A DNA stretch of 18,243 bases from Paramacrobiotus metropolitanus (lineage: Eukaryota; Tardigrada; Eutardigrada; Parachela; Macrobiotidae): assembly GCF_019649055.1 (NCBI RefSeq), contig NW_026570694.1, positions 1-18,243 of the forward strand. Reading direction: 5' to 3'. This document shows positions 1 through 9,700 of the stretch, piece after piece; within the stretch, counting starts at the first letter, position 1, and each line of letters starts with the position of its first letter. The position numbers and the translations under genes are program-made. The notes under the pieces were generated by a model. The model searched no databases. It was not told where the DNA came from and saw only the letters and a list, made by a program, of their open reading frames with translations.

Positions 1-221
1 CATTTCTACATATGCGGGGCTGCTAATATTTTGACGACACCTGACAAAAGCGCCGTCGCATGTTTTATAAACAAGAACATTCTGCAGCGCATTATACAGT
101 ATATGGATGTGAAATCGAAATGCACACTGCAACCGGCATACAAAAAATGTTTCGTGGTTTCACAGCCAATTATGCATCTATATGTATTTCTTCATGCCGG
201 TAGCAGATATATTCAGAAACT

Positions 222-720
222 TTGTGGGTCAGTTGGCATGTTTGGTGCGTTTTTAAACGTCGTATGAGTGCGGAAGAATTGGTTCGGGTAGGTGAAGCAC
301 ACCGGAAGCTATCAGCTATGGCGTTCCGCAGATCCCAGTTCGCTCAGCAGCCAGTACGTGGTCATCGTTCCCTTTCCCTACAGTTGAACTAATATTTCGC
401 ACAAGTTGCTTTTTACGAAAGATTGCAAGTAAAATCTGTCGGCTTCGCATCTTGACTACGATTTCTTCCCAGCTTGGATCCTCAGCGCCACGCTGGCAAT
501 CTCACCGCCATGTTTACTTCCGTTGCGGACCGGAACCCCGCTAGCAACCTCAACTTACTAAGCACATGAGCAGTCCTATTGAACTCGCCGTACCGCATGT
601 GCAAATATTTTAACTTGGAGTTTTCCCACTGGATCATACCATGCAAGCATCGCCACTTATACATGTCAAAATTTCTCGGAATTCTCAGTTTTCTCAATAG
701 TGCCAGTTTTCGGAATATTC
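222..720 (-). pseudogene. Decayed 3' fragment of a receptor guanylate cyclase paralog
   Basis: This stretch aligns by eye with the 3' end of the intact cyclase gene at 5700-6620, in the same orientation. The last exon (312-377) is still readable as [20 protein letters not shown] plus one residue and a stop, close to the ending [20 protein letters not shown] of the intact gene. A second piece (about 470-548) reads VASGVPVRNGSKHGGEIASV and corresponds to the exon at 6324-6471. It then runs straight into the equivalent of the exon at 5934-6025, so several exons and introns were deleted. The splice donor after that piece has changed from GT to AT. Near 640-670 the exon ending in the metal-binding GDAYM motif is present, but it has lost bases around that motif and is out of frame. 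Intron-like sequence is kept, so this is a DNA-level duplicate and not a retrocopy. No functional product is expected. Confidence 0.8.
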
Positions 721-2472
721 TCAACTAGGACTTCATCTGGCCGCCCTCGCTCGCTAAGATTTCCACAAACAGCCGTACTTAGGGCGTCCTCTGGTCAATT
801 CGAGGTTGAAAGTTTATTAGCATTTGCTCATCTCGGTGGAATAATTTTTCAGTAAAAAGGGCAACGGATATTAATTTTGTGTGTATTCATAATAAACACT
901 ACGCAACCGCACCTGGACAATTTTTAGGGTTATCTTGATGGCTGAGCGTAGTGTTTTACCGGCATCGGAATCTGTTCGACGGTCTCAGAACAAATCTTTT
1001 ACGACAAAAATGCATGATACAGTTTCCAGACGTGCTGAATCATAGAACGTAACTAGTGTTTGTTTAGTTCATAAATAAACAAAACAGTTGAGTGAGTTAA
1101 GACAATCGTTGGTAAGCCCACCAACGATTGTCTTATAACGATTGTCTTAGTATTCAGCGTTATTCGGCGAGATGTTCGCTAGCGACTAACCATGGTAAGA
1201 GCCAGTCCTTTAATATCGTATAGTAGATAAATAGATATGTACTTTTATATCTATGCATTCTGTAATACAAATTAATAATGTGAATACGATACGTGTATGC
1301 GAATACTCGTATTTCAGTAATGCAATGTTCGCTAGAATTCCAGCTTCAGATAGAGACCGATGCAAGTCTCTGAGACTAAATAACCGATAAACAACCGATG
1401 CAAATTCTAATACCTATTACATTATCCTATTCAAAGTTTGTGCAAAGAATAGATGTTTACATTTTCTTCAGTGTACATGTACAGAGTACAAGCTTAGATC
1501 GGGCCAACTTTGTACTGCAGCGAAGTTGTGTATACAAGTAATTCGCGTTTGCAGAAAGAACGAGTATATAATCAGCGAAAACGTGAGAACCTGATAAGCG
1601 CAACGAGGTTTCTGTGCGTTGTCCCAGCAAAGTCTGCGCCGTTGAGAAACGGTTGCGGAGTTAAATTTACATTAATTTCATTCTGAATGGATTGCATTTG
1701 TACTCATACTATGTACAAACGTTAGCACAAATGATTAGGTAAAGTGCGTTACACAAACATTTTGAGGCCTGAATCACCCGGCGCATTGAAAGTCAAATGG
1801 ATTGTTTATTTTTGGACTGCTAATGCGGTGTTGTTATTGTTGCAGAAATTACGTATTTCAAAAAACTTAGCAAGCAAACACGGAAATGTTCGTTTTAGGG
1901 TGGTATGAATTTTACCCTAGCAAAACTTACGTATAGTAACAGAAAATTTGATAATCAATGGAAGCTGGCAGTGCATGCTAATTTGGCCCTGCCTAAATCT
2001 TGCTCTAAAATAATTTCAGTTTTCTGTCAGGTTTCTTATCGCTACATGGCTTGTTTATGGTAGCCAATAAAACGAATTACGAATTATACAGTTCAGTGAG
2101 TAAATTTTGTGGCCATACTTTGGTAGCGTTACGGACTTCAGTTAAGACAGAACACGCGTGAAGGGTTTCGGATTGAGCCGTAGATAACGTTAACGTTTAA
2201 TCCATGCTGAATAAAAATCAGACGAACGTACCTCTCAGATACGAGAGGTGAGGCTTTTATCTGTTCACACAGCTTGCTCGACCGCCAAGGCCATTGAGAT
2301 TTCTTGCAACTCATTCACCAACTCATAGTCAAACATGATAATCTTATCTCGTTATATGTAGCCCAACATATGGAAATATAAAGCAGGGAACATGACGAGC
2401 AAACTGTTTATTTCGGTTACTCCAGTATTCCAGCAACAGAATGTGGATGTGTTATTTGTAGGAGAAATACTA
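721..2472. other. Intergenic region without a recognisable gene
   Basis: I see no convincing coding exon, RNA gene or transposon here. Notable items are the hairpin at 1098-1135 with a nearby third repeat, listed separately, and a small inverted repeat around 2230-2249 (7-base arms). The last part should hold the promoter and 5' UTR of the dioxygenase-like gene that starts at 2473. I could not identify a specific promoter element. Confidence 0.6.
1098..1150. repeat. Perfect 16-bp hairpin followed by a third repeat copy
   Basis: The arm TAAGACAATCGTTGGT (1098-1113) is the exact reverse complement of 1120-1135, with a 6-base loop. Directly after it, 1137-1149 repeats AACGATTGTCTTA from the right arm, giving an inverted repeat plus a direct repeat. 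The segment lies in non-coding DNA. Its role is unknown; it could be a transposon remnant or a replication-slippage product. Confidence 0.75.
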
Positions 2473-4307
2473 ATGTCCGTCATGGAAGTCTTCTCTTCAT
2501 CCTTCTTGGTCTTTATCATCGTCCAACTCTTTTCTTCAGGCAGTGGTGCTGCTGACCTTTGTGGGCATAGCGGGCGACTTATTAAGAATGTCGCAGATTC
2601 AGCAGACAGAAACACTGCAACGCTGCGATATCGAGGTAAATGTGTCCTTAAATGCACAGTAACAATTAACAACAAGTAATGGTAAAGATAATGCATAGAC
2701 GGTTAAGGCAGCTGCAAAATTTTTTGCAATCGATTGATTATACCAAGATTGTTTACCCTTTTAGGTCGGGGCACCGTGGAGTTTACCATCGTACCGCCTA
2801 AACACACTTACATCATCGCACTGAACGAGTATCAGATAATTATAACTACGACTCACGACTACTGGGCAAATTTTACGCATCCCAACTTCACAAATTCCCT
2901 CGTGCATAATGCAACCAGCAGCTTAAGCATGTCAAAAAATCCCTGGCTGCGCATTTGGCTGTCGTTTTCCGCTAGAAAACCGGCTTTCATCAAGCTCGGA
3001 TCTGGGGATCTGATGCATTCCAATACCATTATGCAGTTCTCCCCAAATTACGTGGACTATAAGGAAGATCCCTTTATCAGCCAGTTAACCACTATCCGAT
3101 TAGATAGTAGTGTCAACCTGTACAAAGATACTCAACCCCGTGTCACAATGGACCCCATCATTCTGGATCCATCACCCTTCCTCATCCCGCCACAGTTGCG
3201 CGGGCGCCAACACGATCAGCTGCACGATGAGCACTTCTATCTGCCGGTAGCGCGCCTACCGTGGGCGGCAAGAGGTCTCTTTGAACAAGTGCAGAATTTC
3301 GAGCTCAGTGATACGGAGATCAAGGCCATACAGTACTCGGTCACGACGGAAGGGAAGTTTCTCTTTAATGTCAGACAGCAGAAAGTGCTAGCTGGCCATT
3401 TTCCCGGTTATTTGCGGGCGGATATGCAGGAACCGCGACGTACAGCACCCGGCCAGGAAATGGTACTGGAAATTTGGCTGCCGGGGCAAAGTAGTCCTAT
3501 CCACAATCATGGAGAGACATCAGGGATCATCAAGGTTGGTTTATGTTTATGGCTGCAGTAATATACATACTACATTAGCTACACTAATTTTACGTTTTTA
3601 CTCTCATAGCAGATTTCGTCCCGCACTTGCTTTTAGTACTTTTACTCGCATCAGCGGTACACTGGTAGTAAAAAATTAATCGTTACCACATATACCAGTT
3701 AATATATTCTGCTTTAAAACATAACCGCATTCAATGATACAGTTAGAGCTAATAGCATTCTAAAAATGCTCTGTATTAAAGAAGCTTGAATTAATCTTAC
3801 AAGTTATTTACCATTGTGTTTTCCAGCTAGTTTTTTCTTTTATAGGTACTTCACGGTAAAATCGACTCAGAATGGTTTAATCCAATCATGCCTAATATCA
3901 GTGAATGGGCAGTCAGAATTCACGGTCCTGAACGGCTGTATGCCGGCAATTATACTTGGCTAACAGAGTCTATCTACCAGACGCATAAGCTCACCAATCC
4001 AGACCCGGTGAACGTGGCTATATCCATACAAGCGTATGGCTACGAGGACGACGTCGAGGAACCGGTAGAATATTTCTTCTACATTCCAGAGTCATGCAAT
4101 CCCCATATACCTCACAGCACCTGTTATATGGATTTTTTCCCCGAATCGGATTTCACCTTTGAGGACATTACCGGCACTGTCATGCGTGAGTATCAGCAGT
4201 TCCTACAGGGAGGCGCGGCAGGTGTTGCGAAGTTTCCCTACTTTGTTGCCTTCGGATGTATTGCCTTTTTGCTGTGTTTGCGTTCTGAATTTGTAACGGA
4301 ATTCTAA
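2473..4307 (+). CDS. Secreted or membrane-attached cysteine-dioxygenase-like cupin with N-terminal FAMeT-like domain
   Basis: Exons are 2473-2635, 2765-3534 and 3846-4307. Both introns have GT-AG ends and matching phases (1, then 0), and the joined frame is 464 residues with no break. I chose the ATG at 2473 because it begins a signal-peptide-like stretch (MSVMEVFSSSFLVFIIVQLF); an in-frame ATG lies upstream at 2392. Residues about 56-175 resemble a Methyltransf_FA (FAMeT) domain, with a WLRIWLSF strand and a KLGSGDL turn. Residues about 230-395 are cupin-like. The motif PIHNHG supplies His301 and His303, followed by KVLHGKID; His358 lies in QTHKL and Tyr375 in SIQAY. This matches the 3-His iron site and the Tyr of thiol dioxygenases, including the His-to-Tyr spacing of 17. 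The position of the mammalian cross-link Cys holds Gly308, as in bacterial forms. Residues 441-456 are hydrophobic, a possible C-terminal membrane anchor. Several N-glycosylation sequons are present. The substrate is unknown. Confidence 0.8.
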
Positions 4308-5799
4308 TAATAGTAAGCTCTTGATATTTGTGAGATGAGTTCTCTGCGAATCCACAGTTCTTGTTAGCATTTTTTATTTCCGGCTTTTTCAGACCAGACC
4401 ACGATTTGCACACGTGTGCCTGTCATGCTCAGTAACGTAGTACTGTAACTTTTTCATGGGAATTTATCAACTTTCATATTTGTATTACTTATCTCATCAC
4501 GCCGAACGAATGCCTATTTAATGCAATTTGTAAGCGAATTTCCGGTAATAATGACCGATAAGACATCGAATTTCGTTCGAAAGCCTTAATATTTGTGGTG
4601 ACATTTTAAGAAAATTTTGTGTCGTTGCAACGGTCTATCCAAGCAGTAAATTTTGCCATTTGGGTTTTCGTGCAACGAAAAAAGAAAATTTAAGAAAATT
4701 CTAAAAAAATGAGACGGTTCTCTGTCGGCGGTTTCACGTATACTGTGCGTAACTTAATTTAATTTATTTTAATTCACATCGGAGCAGGTCGCCCATTTCC
4801 GGCTAGGATGACAGTCTAGCATGGGATTTTGAACCTGGCTGGAGAAACATTTAATTAAACATCTTCCATCATACGAAAAAAATTAGGAAATTCTTATAGT
4901 CGCACACCAATAAACAGCCCAAAGAAAACCAAGACAGCTGCCATGCAGTAAAACAACAAGTAGCAAAGCCAAACAAAGCAAATTTAAAACAGCCAAGGGA
5001 TGGTAACACAAGCGCATTACTTCCGCTGAGGTTGATGTTACCTAGAAGCTTGCTCAACCACATAGCATCAGTAAACAGCGGAAACTGGCGGCCGAATTAC
5101 AGGGAACATCTGATCTAAAGATAAATTAGCCGGAGCTGGTGCGGTTCTCAGATTGGCAGCCGCGTTCCCCGTTGAATTTCGATGCTGGAGCGGATACTCT
5201 TTTTTGCACGTATCTCATCTGTTTCCTGACGTATCATCATGCCCAGTTACTGTACATCCGAGATGCTTCCGGTCCAAATGGTCCCACCGTCTCAACGCCC
5301 ACCGCGCGAAACAAGTAGTCATGCGTAATGTTCTGGCATTTGCGGTTCCTTCCGTTATACATTTAATTATTTTCGAGCTTTTACTTTGTGTGAAAACAAC
5401 TGCATGAAGCAGTTCTTAGTAGACTAGATATGTACCTTAAAGGTTTTTGTCGCCATCAAAGTGCCATTTCAGAAGGAAGATCATGTGCAACCTTTTCGTT
5501 TGACTCAAAATTATTATGCAATACCATGTACACTATTGCTGTCGCCATCAACGAATCGCTCATAATTCGATGTAACCAATACTTAAGGATGCGAAATCAG
5601 ATTGACCTTTAACTGAATAAGTACGCACATTACGATTAACATGCCGTTCTTTCACAGACAATAATCTGACTTACGTCGCTACCAGAACTATTACTTAAAA
5701 TTTCGTGGATGGCGGATATGTTTGGTGCGTTCTTGGGCGTGCAAATGCGGAAGAACTGGTTCGGGTATCAGAAGCACCCGGAAGCTATTGGCCATGGCT
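4308..5799. other. Convergent intergenic region between the dioxygenase-like and cyclase genes
   Basis: This region lies between two genes that point toward each other, so it should contain both 3' UTRs. Open frames here are short and lack recognisable motifs. The part from about 5700 to 5799, just past the cyclase stop, is conserved in the decayed copy at 222-311. That is expected if the duplication included the 3' flank. Confidence 0.55.
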
Positions 5800-6782
5800 T
5801 TACAGTCGCTCAGCGGATCCCAGTTTGCTTAACAGCCAGTACGTGGTCATCGTGCCCTTACCCTGTAACCGAGCAAGGGCTTTGTATGCGTTACTTGTTC
5901 AGCGAGATCGTACGAAAACTCTAGGCGGCAGACCTTGACCACGATTTCGCCACGCTCTTGTATGATGTAACCACCGATGTCGTTTAGCAACTCATGACTC
6001 TGCTCGGACATCTGTATCTTCATTGCTACGAAATAAAAGAAAAAGAAGTTATGTTAGCCAGAGAAGATGCAGGGAACTGTAAATAATGCGTACGCTCTCC
6101 TGTGGTTTCCATCCGCGAAGCGGTGTTGACGGTATCACCAAATCTGTAGATCAACATTCACCACGTCATGCAGTGTACTGGTTGCTTACTTCCAGCGTAA
6201 AACAGACTTACAAGCAGTATCGAGGCATCTTTAGTCCGACGATTCCAGCAACACAGGGTCCTTAGGGAAAAGAGTGCATCAGGAAGAGAAAAAGATACAA
6301 AACTTGTGCCATTCCCATTTTACCTGAGTGCATTCCAATGCGCACTTGAAGTTTCTCGTGTGGTCGACTGGGTATAACGAAGGCCCCAATCCCGGCTTGG
6401 ATGCGCAGCGCCACGCTGGCGATCTCTCCGGCGTGTTTATTTCCGTTGCGGATCGGAAGACCGCTAGCAACCTAAGCACATGTAAGATCGTACAGAATCT
6501 GCTGAGTCCGTTTAGAAAAATTTCATTTGAATATTCAACTGTTTTCCTAAAGGATTTCCTACCATGTAAGCATCACCAATGGTTTCCACTTTGTACACAT
6601 CAAAATGCTCCAATATGCTGTCAAATAAGGTGTATAAATTGTTTAACAGCGTCACCACGTCCATCGGCGAAATGGACGCGGAGATGGTTGTGAAGTGGAC
6701 AATGTCGCTAAAGTAGATGGTGACGCTTTCGAATGATTCAGGACCGATGCTTTCACCTTTAGTCAACGCTGCAGCGACGCTT
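5800..6782 (-). other. Class III guanylate cyclase catalytic domain
   Basis: The linker helix ([14 protein letters not shown] and [11 protein letters not shown]) lies in the preceding exon. The catalytic exons then read [12 protein letters not shown] (first metal Asp) and [11 protein letters not shown] (guanine-binding Glu and second metal Asp). They continue with [11 protein letters not shown] and [17 protein letters not shown] (guanine-binding Cys, plus the Asn and Arg of the transition-state site). The end is [11 protein letters not shown]. All residues expected for an active, guanine-specific enzyme are present, so the domain looks functional once the upstream frame breaks are explained. 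Confidence 0.93.
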
Positions 6783-9700
6783 CTGTATTACAGAATTCGT
6801 TCGAGTTTATTCAGTTTTCTTTTGAGCGTGTAGTAAGTGGTTGCAGATATCTGGTTTTGTCAACATAGCTGCCGCAAAACACGTACTTTGGCAAGAGCTG
6901 GCAAAGCAGTTCTTCCGATCGTCGTTTCTCTTCCATGAACTGCTGTGTTTTTTTCCACGACCTGGGCTTCTAAACTATTGGCATACTGTTCCATTCTGTT
7001 GAGCAAATGTTCCACAATATTCCCGCTATCAGAACCGGCAATCTTTTTAATGGTTTCTCGTATTTTTGGAAAATGTCGGCCGTTCGAGCGGGTGCTCCGA
7101 CCAACACTGTTCCATCAGCTGGTAAAGCTCAATCGAGCAGGCCGTTTTGGGGACCATTGGTCGGAAGGGAGGTATACTGCCTTGCTTGACCTTCAAGCAA
7201 AATCAGTGTTTGTCAAAATGCTCTACTATCAACCGAACAGTGTATGGCCTCGATGTACCTCCATGATAATTTCTTTTGGCGAAAACTGCGCGACAGTCGT
7301 CGCCGCATCCTGGGTGGCCGATGAAAACGGACTACTTCGCAGAACGATTTGTTGGAGAATGATGGCAAAACTGTACACATCGCCTGCAGGCTCTTCTTGT
7401 TAGCAAACCATTCACAACGCAATAAAGCTTGCTCGAATGTCTCACCTTTCTGCAAACGATAACGGAAGTTGTTAAAACAAAACTGATTGCTGGGGCAAGA
7501 ATAACAGTAATTATAATGTACATACCTGTGAACCTTTCATTGGCATCGTATAACGTAGAAATTCGGGCGCCCTCCAAAACAATCGAGCAAAATCCCGCTC
7601 CGTATCTGATGGCTGCGGCACGACGAGTTCTTTAGGATCGGTGAATCCCGTTAGGCCATACGATGTGACCTTAACCATAAAGCGACTGTCTACTGCGCAG
7701 GTCAGAGCGGACAAGTGACCGTGTGACTGAACACTGGAATTGTGGAGATACTGCATTCCCTGCAGAAAAACACGTAGTGTCCGCCCGCATGACTTTGAGA
7801 AAGACCAAAAATAAGCTACCGAAAGACTGAAAAGGCAAACTACCAAAAATAAGTTACCTCACTAATATCGCGTATAAGCGAATGCTTGAACGACCAATCC
7901 AACTTGATGTGTTCATCATCCAGCACATCGTCCAAAGTTCCTTTTGAGCACAATTCATTGGCAATAAAATCCACAAAGTTCTGCTCGTCCAAGCACAAAC
8001 CGACAAAACGATGCAGGTTTTGGTGAGACAGCAAGCGAATCTGCACAAAACCACAATATTCAAGCAAATGCCTCTTTTGTGCTCATTAATCTGGCCGTTG
8101 CCTCGTTCATTTGCTGAATCATCAGATTTGACGGCCGATACTGCTTCTTCGGCAACTCCAGCAAGGATATAGCAATCCCATCGTATGTCGCCGGGATCCC
8201 ATATGGATGTTGGGACATCATGGTGGTCCTGGAGTGTTTACTGGTAATATCTTTCGGAACTAATGGCCGACTTCTGTAATTACATTTTGTACTTCCTGTG
8301 CCGTATTGATGGATTTTCTCGTAAACCCTGTGTGCGGGTGTCGGGAAACTTGGCAGAGCGGAAGACACAGACCTGCAAACTAGCCCGTGACATTTCGGTG
8401 GCATTAGCCACCCCGAAGAGCAGCACGTCGTTGGTACGGATTCGCCACCAGTACGGATCGGTAAATGCCATGCTGCTGCTGCAGAACACCACAGCCCAGG
8501 TCAATGACAGTCATAAGGATAAACAAACGCATATTGTTTGATTAGCTTACCGTAGCACAAAATACGTTGCTCCCAATAATATTGCCATAAACAGCACACA
8601 ACCAATAGCGATGCCGGCAATGCCACCCGGACTCATCGCAGACGCTAGAAATCATACAAATTCATCACGCGATGCAGTGTACGGATTTGGAATCCACTGG
8701 CTTACACTGTTGACAAACCGCCGCTTTTCCGTCAAACCCGCAGAACGGTCGATCTGGCGGAAGACTGCCGCCCGGCCATTCAAATTTCCCGAACCATGTT
8801 AATTCCTGCGTACCGTAGTCGATCCTGATGACATTCTGCGAAATGATACGCTTGATAGCAAAATTGCAACAGAAAAAAATTGGAGAACCAACCTCAAATT
8901 TTTCAGTATCGCGGCTGAGGTCCTTGATGGAGTACGCGCGGGTGCGGTCACCATGACCGTTCATGTGAATGGAATAGCCCAGTGGTCCTTTAAAAGACAC
9001 GTTCTTCATAGCACTGGCTAGCTGCTTGCCATCCGATAAGCTGCCGTTAGCATACAACACAGACGCCACGGCGTTTCCGTATAATATCACCGCATCGTAA
9101 TAGCTGACAACGATTGGATCAACCTGTAAAGGTTACCGTCAAGCGCTCTTAGTGGACGTAATCTGGGTGCTAATGCTGCAGTTGTGACCTGTTCAAAGGC
9201 GCCGTAATTGTAGCCGTACTGCGATCGCGCCCGCCTTTTGACTTCCTTTTGGAATTCTACAAAGTCCAGATTGCTTTCTTCGTACAGTCCAATAATTGCT
9301 AAGGAGCGGTAGGCCAGTTGTGTGTCCTGTAAGTAATACCCCGACGAATAAGGCTAATTTACTGGCTTACAAATTTCTGCTTGGGTGTACTCTTACCCGG
9401 TCTAATGGATCGTTAAATCTCCATGTGAAATCACCCCAAAATTGCTTTTAAACAACTCAATCGCAATGTAGACCTAATTGGTAAGATCTGCTCAGCAAGA
9501 AAGTTTACACAATTAGCGCACAATTAGAGGGGTGGGACTTACGTAATCGCCATTGGTCATCTGAAGTCTACGAGCTTCGAGCTGCAAATCAACACACTTT
9601 GGTAAAAAAATATGGTGCGTTTCAGACATTATTTTTAAAACGTAACTTCAAATCTAAAAAAGTAAACGAGTTTAAGCAAAATCCATTACTCTAGTTTTCG

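Noticed and set aside
4780-4850. tRNA- or SINE-like sequence with a B-box-like GGTTCAAAATCC on the minus strand
   Set aside because: No matching A box, acceptor stem or T-stem pairing could be found.
5153-5407. 84-codon open frame on the plus strand
   Set aside because: It has no recognisable domain, no splice support and no similarity to the neighbouring genes in either strand.
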